A stretch of DNA of 64,000 bases from Qipengyuania intermedia (lineage in GTDB: Bacteria; Pseudomonadota; Alphaproteobacteria; Sphingomonadales; Sphingomonadaceae). The position numbers were made by a program, and so were the translations under genes. The stretch is taken from assembly GCF_019711615.1 (NCBI RefSeq), contig NZ_JAIGNS010000002.1, positions 297,501 through 361,500 on the forward strand, given 5' to 3'. How positions within the stretch are numbered: position 1 is the first letter of the stretch; each line of letters opens with the position of its first letter. The notes under the pieces are model-generated. The model was not told where the DNA came from and searched no databases. It saw only the letters and a list, made by a program, of their open reading frames with translations. Of this stretch, positions 1-11,724 are shown piece after piece.

Positions 1-2482
<2,482 letters not shown>

Positions 2483-2596
2483 AGGATCCATACCATCAAC
2501 GACAGCCCTGTGGGTTGTCCGCGAGGTGGAGGAAACTCTAGCCGGATAACGCCCAGTATCGTGCATCGATTTAAACCCATGTCCGCCTGCTTCATT

Positions 2597-2715
2597 GCTT
2601 GGTGACCTTAGCGTCTGTGACCCACCCGATCCCATCTCGAACTCGGCCGTGAAACCGGACAGCGCCGATGGTACTAGTGCTCAAGCACTGGAAGAGTAGG
2701 TCGTCGCCAGGCATT
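2597..2715 (+). rRNA. rrf: 5S ribosomal RNA
   Basis: About 119 nt downstream of 23S in the usual operon position. It has the conserved 5S core 'cccacccgatcccatctcgaactcgg' (2620-2645) and 'ccgatggtac' followed by 'agagtaggtcgtcgccagg'. The ends are set from the terminal helix pairing (gcttggtgac with gtcgccaggc) and may be off by one or two bases. Confidence 0.93.
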
Positions 2716-2755
2716 GCAGCCGGCGGACATTGGTAACAAACCCATTCACAGTTTC

Positions 2756-2792
2756 AAAAGCCGCTGCCGGTGTGAACCGAGCGGCGGTTTTT
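2756..2792 (+). terminator. possible hairpin terminator between 5S and tRNA-fMet
   Basis: A GCCGCT/AGCGGC stem (2760-2765 and 2780-2785) is followed by GG and a run of five T. It could end part of the rRNA transcription or act as a processing hairpin before the tRNA. The stem is short, so this is a modest prediction. Confidence 0.4.
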
Positions 2793-2830
2793 GTGTCTCT
2801 GGACACCATGTCTGGAAGACAACACGGTGC

Positions 2831-4591
<1,761 letters not shown>

Positions 4592-5000
4592 AGGCCATCT
4601 CTAATGAAATCTTGGTCGAGGCTCGGACTGCGAGGAGCGCCGTCTACGAGAAAGTGACTGGAGGGGACGTCGCCGCTTAGGGCACCAATTACACCGGTTT
4701 GGCTGATCGACTGATCATGGACGCTGCCTCCCGCTTCGCGAGGAACCGAATTATTATCTCGACTAAAACATCCAGTTCTGTCGAAGTGATCATTTCGGAG
4801 GCACTGTCGTTGAGTCCGTCGCCAGTGGCAGTTTGGTCTGCGGCTATGCGTTGGTGTTTCATGTTCCATGAGATGCACCAAGACGTTGCCGGTCCGGGGG
4901 GTAAGCAAACTACGCAATGTCCTCGATCGCTGTGCTGAGTTCATCGGCGAGGTGAAGCCGACTGGATTGCGATCTCGCTGAAAAACTGGTTCTCCAACCA
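4592..5000. other. 410-bp stretch with no convincing gene
   Basis: Between the orphan gene and the recombinase. On the minus strand a 138-codon frame starting TTG (5004) overlaps the end of the orphan gene and ends across the recombinase start at 4588. That tiling resembles translational coupling, but the predicted residues (many Arg, Ser, His and no recognisable fold) look non-coding. I see no RNA gene or clear terminator here. Confidence 0.4.
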
Positions 5001-6443
5001 TCAATCTTGCGGCTCCTGTGGGGAGGATCCTCGATTGGCCGAAGTGGATGGGGCCATTTTACGACGAAAGAAAACGGCGGGATCAATTCGGAGTATCTCG
5101 ATAGCTCGATCAATTTGGCCCTGCTCCACCTTCGCTAGAGTGTCCTTTACCAGCTTTTTAGCAGTGTTGTTTTCTGGAGCACTTAGCTGATCCGGCGCCG
5201 CCCTGTCGGCTTTGCATGCGATCCGAAGGGCTTCGGTCAGTCGAGCCAAGGATTTTTTGCCAAGCGACTGAAGATCGTGATTGAATTCGAACTCTGGCAG
5301 TTTCTTCTCGCTTAACAAGGCTTCGATACAGGCGTGAATGCGGGCGCGCTGTGTTAGCAAATTCATAGCGAGGAGCGCGGCACCCTCTGTTGCATCAACT
5401 CCAAAGCGCTCTCGAACGAAAGAGCGACGTGTCCAGCCAGCCCCGGACAGGTCCGTTGCAGTCATCGCCTGTAAAGGATCAATGGCTTTGAGGATTTCGC
5501 GTGCGGTGTGGCGGAAGTGTGCGTAGGTTAGACTGTGCTCGGGCAGTCGCTTCTGAATATCCTTGGCCATCGAGATCAAAACATGACTTGAGGCATCATC
5601 ATCGAGAAGGCCAGCGGTCTTTAAAAGCTCCTCTGCTTCATCGTCAGCGACATCGTTATCCGCGGGGAGTGTCAGGAGGCGACTGATTGCTTGAGTAGGC
5701 GCGATCAACGCTGCATGCGCAACCGAGCTCATTGTCGGCCAAATAGCTTGCCCGGTCCACGCTCGGCCCAAGGGGGCCTTCGCGCATTGAGCCAGCTGCG
5801 CCATCCGCACATGAGCAGTGGCGACGGACAGCAGCATCGTATGATTTTGGACGATCGGCCGCACGAAGGAGACCGCCTCACGGCCCTTCTGCTTTGCTAC
5901 CCTCAGCGCGTCTACTGGGTAACCACCAACCAGCGCCGCGTAGATTTCTCGGTTCCAGGAGCGAAGTCTGTTCAGATCGTCTCCATGGCTTTCGTGGCTG
6001 ACGGCCAGTTTGTTCTCGAACACGTCAATGATGCTGGGGTCCGCATTTCGCGATAGGAAACGCGCAGCGTACCCCGCGCAGGACACAGGACCGGGGTAAT
6101 TCGGCGGTGGGAAGACATAAGCTTGCTCAAAGTGAGCGGAGGGCAGGTTGGATAGATCGTAGCGATACGAATGTAGCGCCTCCTGCACCTGCTCTCCTGT
6201 CATGCGCCTAGTCCGAAGTTCATCGATGGCCGAGGAAAGAGTTTGTCCAGCTCCCCCGGATAGCAGATGTAGCGTGGCCTCGACAAAGAACTCGTTTTCA
6301 AGCCCTCGGCCCGTGACATTGAGGCGAGCGGCAAGCGCTGGATTGGGACCTACGGGAGTGGGTTTGGTATCTTTCTGCTTTCCCCATGTTGTTAACTTGG
6401 GCCTCTGTGAGACGGGTATTTTCAGTTTCGGATCATGTTTCAT
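5001..6443 (-). CDS. uncharacterised 480-residue island protein
   Basis: I do not recognise this family. The start chosen is ATG at 6443 (protein beginning MKHDPKLKIPV). An upstream non-ATG start at 6497 would put a perfect inverted repeat inside the coding sequence and has an unlikely leader. The protein is soluble, with no signal peptide or membrane segment. It has a Pro/Lys-rich N-terminus, then a mostly helical body rich in Ala and Leu, and a basic C-terminus ending in Ser/Pro-rich residues. It sits directly upstream of the recombinase in the same orientation, behind a cluster of hairpins (6468-6625). Candidate roles are replication initiation or recombination control of the mobile island, but that is inference from position only. 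Confidence 0.75.
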   Translation of the reverse strand: MKHDPKLKIPVSQRPKLTTWGKQKDTKPTPVGPNPALAARLNVTGRGLENEFFVEATLHLLSGGAGQTLSSAIDELRTRRMTGEQVQEALHSYRYDLSNLPSAHFEQAYVFPPPNYPGPVSCAGYAARFLSRNADPSIIDVFENKLAVSHESHGDDLNRLRSWNREIYAALVGGYPVDALRVAKQKGREAVSFVRPIVQNHTMLLSVATAHVRMAQLAQCAKAPLGRAWTGQAIWPTMSSVAHAALIAPTQAISRLLTLPADNDVADDEAEELLKTAGLLDDDASSHVLISMAKDIQKRLPEHSLTYAHFRHTAREILKAIDPLQAMTATDLSGAGWTRRSFVRERFGVDATEGAALLAMNLLTQRARIHACIEALLSEKKLPEFEFNHDLQSLGKKSLARLTEALRIACKADRAAPDQLSAPENNTAKKLVKDTLAKVEQGQIDRAIEILRIDPAVFFRRKMAPSTSANRGSSPQEPQD

Positions 6444-6467
6444 CGTGGCAGACCATAACGTGGATAG

Positions 6468-6625
6468 ACCTGCCGGTTGCACGGCAGGTAGACGCACCTG
6501 CGGTGCGTGAACTAATAAGGGATGATCCGGACTTGCTGCGCCGGGTCGACCATGGGGGCTGAGCGGGCCCCACCGTGTCTGCCATCCACGACCTAGTCGT
6601 GGTCAGGTCGATATATTTCGACCTG
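6468..6625. repeat. cluster of perfect inverted repeats upstream of the orphan gene
   Basis: Four perfect inverted repeats lie within 160 bp. They are ACCTGCCG-6-CGGCAGGT (6468-6489), ACGCACC-3-GGTGCGT (6492-6508), CCACGAC-3-GTCGTGG (6586-6602) and CAGGTCGA-6-TCGACCTG (6604-6625). A fifth, imperfect one (TGGGG...CCCCA, 6553-6572) lies between them. None is followed by a T-run, so they are not ordinary terminators. They occupy the 5' leader and promoter region of the gene that starts at 6443. They could be binding sites, a replication origin, a recombination-related structure or a structured leader. Confidence 0.7.
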
Positions 6626-6731
6626 CATAATCATGTGTCGCATCGGCCTCTTGCCACTCAGCCTGGATACGACAACGAGAACATTTATGGTACGTCGCCG
6701 ATCAACTGTCCAGCTGAATTTTGAAATGCGA

Positions 6732-6968
6732 TCAGGTTGGCGGCTGCCAAGGTTTCCAAGGCTTGATCTGCGCCCATACGAGGTAGGTCTCGATATCTGT
6801 CCTCTCCCAGCGCGGGCGAGGGAGGCCGGGAAGGCTCGCGGGAAATTGACCTTCTTTGATCCGGCGCTTGATCGTGCTTGCGCTCATTCGGGTGACCCGC
6901 TGGACCTCCTGGTAGAGTACCAGACCATCTTTGTCGGTTTTGATTTGATATGGATTTCCGTCGAGCAT
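6732..6968 (-). CDS. AlpA-family helix-turn-helix DNA-binding protein
   Basis: 78 residues. The segment LVLYQEVQRVTRMSASTIKR followed by a short wing and a W-x-x-x-D-I-E-x-Y pattern is the AlpA/MerR-like winged HTH seen in phage and island activators and excisionases. Here the family-typical 'R-x-x-S-x-S-T-I-x-R-x-x-x-x-G-x-F-P' region is about residues 26-43. In comparable islands such proteins activate integrase or act as recombination directionality factors. In this case it lies upstream of the orphan gene and recombinase on the same strand. Assignment to family is good; the specific role is inferred. Confidence 0.8.
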   Translation of the reverse strand: MLDGNPYQIKTDKDGLVLYQEVQRVTRMSASTIKRRIKEGQFPASLPGLPRPRWERTDIETYLVWAQIKPWKPWQPPT

Positions 6969-7145
6969 TCGTCGTCCTTTCTGAGATTGGACGGCCAGGC
7001 TAACTTATGGTTTGACACTCTTGGGGGGTAAGCAAACTTTGGGAGGTTAGGTCGGCAGGCAAGGTTCGTCTTGGCAGAAGGAAAAATCGGAATACAGAAT
7101 CATGAGTCGAGGGTGGCAAATTCGAATTAATCTCGCCACCCAACT

Positions 7146-8045
7146 TCACGTTAAATGGCGTTCTCGCGCAGCCAGCATTGCGATAGCCGCTCGATAAACC
7201 GCTTCGTGGTCAGATTGATTGATTTCGCAAAGTTCGAAGAAAGCTGTCATGAATGCACATTTGGACTGAATCGAAGAATTGTCAGCCTTCGCGAGGCACG
7301 GAACTATAGCGTTCTCACTCGGCGCATTTCGAGCCAGTCGCTGGATGCGAGCTACGCCCTCCGTTCCAGCGATATCCGAGACAGTTTCCTGCTTTGCAAA
7401 CTCTACTAGCCGCTGTGCGTAGAGGGCCATGGCCAGCTCATAGCCTGCGGGAGGGTTTTCCAGCGCCTCTAGTAAAGGGAGTTCCTTTAATAGACGGGCT
7501 GCTTGGATGCCCGGATCGATGTGGGCGACCTGCACTCGCGGCAGGCCGAGCGTATGGATTTCTCGAGGAAACGCACCTGAGCCATCGATGTTGGTTTCTA
7601 CTATTCGCACTTCGCCCAAAGAGCCAAAGTCATTTCGCATGTCCATAATCAGGCGCCCGGTTCCGGGGCTGTTCGTCGACGCCACCGCAAAGAAAATAAT
7701 TCGCGCACCCGATGCCCGCAAATCTGAGAAGACCTCAGCCAGAAACTGCGTCACTGCAGTACCGCTGGCGAAGAGGTTGGCGCCAAGGTCAAACAACACG
7801 ACATCTTTGCCCGTCAAATGACTGTCGATCCAAGTGGAAGCTCCGCCCGCTGGCTGGGCCCACGAAAGTGACAGGGCAGAACCTTGCCCACATCGCCGAA
7901 TGTACCCACTGTTCCCGTCGTCGACGTCTACCACCAACGTTTCGTTTCCTCCTGCCTCGCAAGTTGCGTTGAGGATGTCGGTAAAGGTCGTCTTGCCACT
8001 TCCACCCTTTTGCTGGCCTACCAAGCAGATTGTCTTCTTACGCAT
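7146..8045 (-). CDS. ParA/MinD-type partition ATPase
   Basis: 299 residues. The deviant Walker A motif KGGSGKTT has signature Lys13 and Lys18 (residues 13-20). It is followed by VVDVDDGNSG, and the ...VVLFDLGAN segment supplies a Walker B-like Asp. This fits the ParA/Soj/CobQ superfamily that positions plasmids or helps maintain integrative elements. The gene starts 11 bp after the end of the 121-residue gene upstream, so the two are probably cotranscribed. No ParB-like gene with a recognisable ParB domain is present, so the small partner could supply that role or this is a single-ATPase system. The Walker A third residue is Gly-Ser rather than the more common Gly-Val. Confidence 0.85.
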   Translation of the reverse strand: MRKKTICLVGQQKGGSGKTTFTDILNATCEAGGNETLVVDVDDGNSGYIRRCGQGSALSLSWAQPAGGASTWIDSHLTGKDVVLFDLGANLFASGTAVTQFLAEVFSDLRASGARIIFFAVASTNSPGTGRLIMDMRNDFGSLGEVRIVETNIDGSGAFPREIHTLGLPRVQVAHIDPGIQAARLLKELPLLEALENPPAGYELAMALYAQRLVEFAKQETVSDIAGTEGVARIQRLARNAPSENAIVPCLAKADNSSIQSKCAFMTAFFELCEINQSDHEAVYRAAIAMLAARERHLT

Positions 8046-8055
8046 ATCGTGTCTC

Positions 8056-8421
8056 TCACTTCAGGTTGCGGATGGGATCGACCCGTCGACCGAACGGGTT
8101 CTCAGGTGAGGCCATGTGCAGTGTGAGCTGTGGTTCCCCATTCTGGGATGCAGAACTGCTAGCAGTCTTGTGCTTTTTCCTTGCCCGCGGCTTGTGCGCG
8201 GACTCCTTGGTGGCGCGCTCGACCGCCCGCCGAACGGTATCGGCCTTGAAGGGATCTTCCTCGCAAAGGTCCCGTCCGATCATTTCCCAGGTCTTGCCGT
8301 TCCGGCGCGCTTCCGCGATCTCCGGCAGGTACTGAGTAATGAAACCCGCTTTGCTTTTATTTTGGCGCTGTGCGGGTTTGCGAAGCCTCTTCGCCACCTC
8401 ATCATTTTCGTTGGTATTCAC
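8056..8421 (-). CDS. small basic HTH-like protein upstream of parA
   Basis: 121 residues, starting from ATG at 8421. The centre (about residues 25-70) reads like a helix-turn-helix segment with YLPEIAEARRNGKTW and a following VRRAVERA helix. The rest is Lys/Arg-rich and then Ser-rich. It is 11 bp upstream of the ParA-like gene on the same strand. Small DNA-binding partners in this position are common on plasmids and integrative elements, where they act as partition adaptor or repressor. I cannot assign a family. Confidence 0.6.
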   Translation of the reverse strand: MNTNENDEVAKRLRKPAQRQNKSKAGFITQYLPEIAEARRNGKTWEMIGRDLCEEDPFKADTVRRAVERATKESAHKPRARKKHKTASSSASQNGEPQLTLHMASPENPFGRRVDPIRNLK

Positions 8422-8897
8422 TTAGCTGCTCCTCAGTGGAGCTTGAACCAAGACACGAGCAGACCCTTACGGTCATTGGCCGGACAACTTTGGTGCATCA
8501 AACAGACTTGCGTTCGCAGGCCGCTTTGGCGCCTTTGAACGCGTTGCTGGGTATGAAAGGCTCGAAGCAAGTGCTCGATTTGGCCGCAGGACATCGCCGA
8601 TGTCACTTAATATGACCGATGGAGTTCAAACCTACATCGAAGAGGCTTGGTGTCCGTGTCTGTCCTTCAACCCCTCATCTGCCCGAATCTTGGCCGCTCA
8701 CGCCCTCAAAGTGTCCCATACGCTACCGAACGCGGTCCTCAGAAGATCCGACCCATGCACTACTCAACGTCCGGTCGCAGCCCTGCGATCGTCCGAAAGG
8801 AAAGGGTTTTTTTGAAGCAGGATGGGTCATGCACTCACCGGCATGACCGACAAGGGATTGCTCGGCGGAGAGCCTTCTCGCACACAGGGACGCGACT
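8422..8897. other. divergent non-coding region between partition and mobilization genes (holds oriT)
   Basis: 476 bp with no credible gene. It separates the minus-strand parA pair from the plus-strand mobilization pair. The right end contains the oriT described separately. Short motifs such as ATGCACT occur twice (8755-8761 and 8829-8835), and GACCCAT near 8750 is complementary to ATGGGTC at 8822-8828. The left part probably holds promoters and possibly a centromere-like site, but I could not identify one. Confidence 0.5.
8817..8848 (-). other. oriT: predicted origin of transfer (oriT) with MOBP-type nic site
   Basis: Read on the minus strand, an 8-bp perfect inverted repeat GGTCATGC-8-GCATGACC (8848-8841 and 8832-8825) is followed directly by CATCCTGC (8824-8817). 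This matches the YATCCTG^Y nic consensus of RP4/Ti-type (MOBP) origins. An inverted repeat 5' of nic is the expected architecture. The mobilization genes start 50 bp away, as in many MOB regions. With nicking on this strand, the partition and recombinase side would enter the recipient first and the relaxase gene last. Confidence 0.75.
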
Positions 8898-9206
8898 GTG
8901 ACGGCGCGGGGACAGAAAGTCGGAAGAGGGAAGGGCAGTATAACCCTTCACTTGTCGAGTGAAAGGCTGCGTAAGCTGAAAGCACAGGCACTGGCAAGCC
9001 AGTTGAGTGTGTCGGCATACGTCGGCCTCATCATCGATGAAGCTGACTCCGAACAATGTCCGGCACTGGCGGCTTTGGGAGCTTTGGTCAGTCTTCACGC
9101 GACGGTCGAGAACTCGGGAAAAATCTCCGAGGACCAGCTCCGCGAACTTGAGAAGCTCGTCGATTCGCTGTCCGCTGCCGCTCGGCAAGAGGTTATTGAT
9201 CTGTGA
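8898..9206 (+). CDS. MobC-like relaxosome accessory protein
   Basis: 102 residues, from a GTG start (8898). The N-terminal half contains a ribbon-helix-helix-like segment, a strand GSITLHLSSERLRKLKAQA followed by ASQLSVSAYVGLII, typical of small relaxosome proteins that bind oriT. It overlaps the relaxase start by four bases (GTGA at 9203-9206), so the two are translationally coupled. Position beside oriT and the relaxase gene supports the role. The family match is by pattern only. Confidence 0.7.
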   Translation: MTARGQKVGRGKGSITLHLSSERLRKLKAQALASQLSVSAYVGLIIDEADSEQCPALAALGALVSLHATVENSGKISEDQLRELEKLVDSLSAAARQEVIDL

Positions 9207-11350
9207 TTGTCAAACTAATCCGTATGAATCGCAATCGAGCGAGTCGAACACTTGCAGCTGCTCAACGAGGACGCATCCGAGAAATGCGGCAGGCGGTGTT
9301 TGGTCTGACGAGATACATCGTCGATGCAGACCCATTCTCATTAATGGAAGTTGAGCACGATATCCTGTCGCTCTCCGATTACGCACTGGCCGCGCAGAGC
9401 GCCGCTGTCGAACCAGGGGAGAAGGTCGCGGCCCACGGATCCCGAAATCTCGTCTCGAACGACCTTGCGTCCTGGCAGGCGCAAATGCTTGCAGTGGCTG
9501 CGCGAGCACCGCGAGTTAAGTCTCCGGTCTTACATGTGATCCTTTCGCTCAAGCAGGACGAGAGCTGGACCGCGGAACAGCGCGAGGAAGCGCTGGACAT
9601 TGTTCTCGCAACGCTCGACCTGTCCAATTGCCCGGTCGTTTGGGCTGAACACTGCGATACGAACAACCCGCACCTTCATCTATCGATCATCAGAGTAAAT
9701 CCTCGAACCGGAAAGGTGGCCGGCAGCGATTGGCTTATTGAAGATCTCCACCAATCGGTAGCGTTGATAGAGGAACGCCAAGGCCGTGCAAAGGAGCCGG
9801 GCGCCCTCTATGTGGCGAAAAACGGGGCGGTCTACGATTCCGATACTGGTACTCTCGTCCGCGATGAGAACGGACGTTTCCAAGCCGGTTGGCACAAGAG
9901 TTTGGGGCGAAAGCGTTCTCGCGTTTCCGCGGAGATCAGGCAACGCCGTGTTGAGCTGATTGCGGCCGTCGATCGCTGCCGGACTTGGTCGGAGTTTCAC
10001 CAAGCCTGCGCCAGCTGCGACATGACCTATGACAAAAAGGGAAGCGGAGCACGAATTACTACATCGCACAGCTCCTGCAAAGCATCGGAAGTTCACCCCA
10101 AACTATCGCGTGTGAATCTGGAAAAACATTGGGGGCCCTTCGAGCCTGATATCCATCGTCTAGATCCGCAGTACGAAGCGTTTCGATACAACTTAGACAA
10201 GCAGCTTGCTGATTTGCGGAGTGCCAGAGACAAAGAGACCGAGAAACTTGCGACATGGGCAAACACGACCATAGCTACTCTTCAACTTAAGCGGCGTGAG
10301 GTGCTGCGCTCAGCAATTCGGCGGGAAACTCAAGAGGCAAGGAAATCGCTACAGTCCGCCTTCGCGGAAGCGATTAAGCAATGCACGAGTCAAAGACTGA
10401 CGCTGGAGAAATGGAAGGCGGCAGGTCAGCCACCTTATAAGCGGGTACCGATGCCGAGCCTGCTCTTACCATCAAACAGAGAAGGGGCGGAAAATGAGTG
10501 GGCTATCTCTGGCCGGTTTGCGACCCGAAGTGATGGCTGGTCCACTACCTATCTGGATGAACGCGGAGATGAGCTGTTCACAGACCACCGAATTGTAATC
10601 TTGGTCCACCGCGACGATCGGGTTGATGCTATCGATGAAGCACTTCGCATTGGAGCCGAGAGGTGGGGAAAGATCTCAGTCCAAGGCCCCGAAGCGTTCG
10701 TAAAGCTCGCCACCGAGCGTGCGTTCGCACTCGGTATACCGTTAGCGGGTCAGGAAGGGAGAGTTCCAACGGAAATAACGGAAAAAGATCCTAGGGCATC
10801 ATCGGAAAAAGCCGCTGTTCCCGAGCCGCTCTCTTCCTCTCAGATATACGATCAAGATGAGATCGAGCGGATCATTCGCTTTCTGCGAAGCCACCCCACA
10901 TTGGCCTTGCGTCGACGAAAGAAGCGCGGCGACACGGTCGAAACAGGGCGGAGAGGGCCGCTCGAGATCGTATTGCAGACGCCGAATTCTAAGGGAAAGG
11001 ACGCGCTCTTCCATCCAGATTCGCGCGTGCAAGCAGTTCTTGAGGAACTCCGGACTGAAACGCTCAACAGTATCCGGTCGATCGGTCCCGATACTGACTG
11101 CGCTCGTAGCCTTAAGCCAGCTACGAGCATACTTGAGGGACTGAGAGGCGATGACCGGCTCCAACGTGCTGCGAAAGTGATGCTCGGCGACAATGACTTT
11201 GAAGAGTTGCTCCGGCAAGTAAGAGAAAAGGCATTGAACCGAATCTCAAACCGAGGTGGGACGCACGGTCAGGGCGAGGCCGAGGCGGGATTGAGCGCAG
11301 TAGAAATGCAGTTCTTTTTGAACGGAAATGGGGGGCGGGGTGAGGACTGA
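9203..11350 (+). CDS. MOBP-like relaxase (MobA/VirD2-type)
   Basis: 715 residues from the coupled GTG start; an ATG seven codons later is an alternative. The N-terminal relaxase domain has a candidate nucleophile Tyr38 in the motif GLTRYIVD and a metal-binding motif III H150-x-D152...P-H157-L-H159-L. That order (Tyr first, then HxD...HxH) fits HUH relaxases of the MOBP class, which also fits the nic sequence upstream. The C-terminal half is long, charged and helical, without a recognisable helicase or primase domain. It would nick oriT on the minus strand and pilot the strand to a helper conjugation system. No type IV secretion genes are in the window, so the element appears mobilizable rather than self-transmissible. 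Confidence 0.85.
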   Translation: MIVKLIRMNRNRASRTLAAAQRGRIREMRQAVFGLTRYIVDADPFSLMEVEHDILSLSDYALAAQSAAVEPGEKVAAHGSRNLVSNDLASWQAQMLAVAARAPRVKSPVLHVILSLKQDESWTAEQREEALDIVLATLDLSNCPVVWAEHCDTNNPHLHLSIIRVNPRTGKVAGSDWLIEDLHQSVALIEERQGRAKEPGALYVAKNGAVYDSDTGTLVRDENGRFQAGWHKSLGRKRSRVSAEIRQRRVELIAAVDRCRTWSEFHQACASCDMTYDKKGSGARITTSHSSCKASEVHPKLSRVNLEKHWGPFEPDIHRLDPQYEAFRYNLDKQLADLRSARDKETEKLATWANTTIATLQLKRREVLRSAIRRETQEARKSLQSAFAEAIKQCTSQRLTLEKWKAAGQPPYKRVPMPSLLLPSNREGAENEWAISGRFATRSDGWSTTYLDERGDELFTDHRIVILVHRDDRVDAIDEALRIGAERWGKISVQGPEAFVKLATERAFALGIPLAGQEGRVPTEITEKDPRASSEKAAVPEPLSSSQIYDQDEIERIIRFLRSHPTLALRRRKKRGDTVETGRRGPLEIVLQTPNSKGKDALFHPDSRVQAVLEELRTETLNSIRSIGPDTDCARSLKPATSILEGLRGDDRLQRAAKVMLGDNDFEELLRQVREKALNRISNRGGTHGQGEAEAGLSAVEMQFFLNGNGGRGED

Positions 11351-11724
11351 TCTGCTCACGCTACGTGGATAGATGCAGTCACATCGCTTGGTTTGCGGCG
11401 GTACCGCGCTGAAGCAATACATCGTCGGCCACCCAAGACATTTTCCCACTTGAGCTAAGTCTTAGGTGGGGCCGATTGCGGACTATCAGGTTTTGTCCGA
11501 CTGGCCGAAAAAATACGACAACGCTACGCGCCAAAATGAGCTGAACAAGACCTTGGGACGGGGCTTTCGGAGACCTGCTTGAAAATACAGCCACGATATC
11601 CGAACGATCGAGATTGGAGGCGGGATATCGAGAGAAGCTGTTGCCTGCAAATCGAGGCTTTGGTGCATTTTACACACTTTGCCGCTCCGCAGTTTCCTCT
11701 GTTAGAAGAACAGCCGCAACTCGC
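11351..11724. other. 374-bp gene-poor junction region
   Basis: No credible complete gene. A 10-bp inverted repeat with two wobbles, CCCACTTGAG-6-CTTAGGTGGG (11445-11470), lies here without a T-run. A short open stretch after 11466 ends in a plausible but unidentified C-terminal peptide (ending GRGFRRPA, stop near 11580), which may be a gene remnant. This is a likely place for the right edge of the mobilizable island, but I found no copy of the tRNA 3' end that would mark an attachment repeat. Confidence 0.45.

Noticed and set aside
11445-11470. Inverted repeat CCCACTTGAG/CTTAGGTGGG as a terminator for the relaxase gene
   Set aside because: There is no T-run after it and two pairs are wobble. 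It is noted only in the junction entry.
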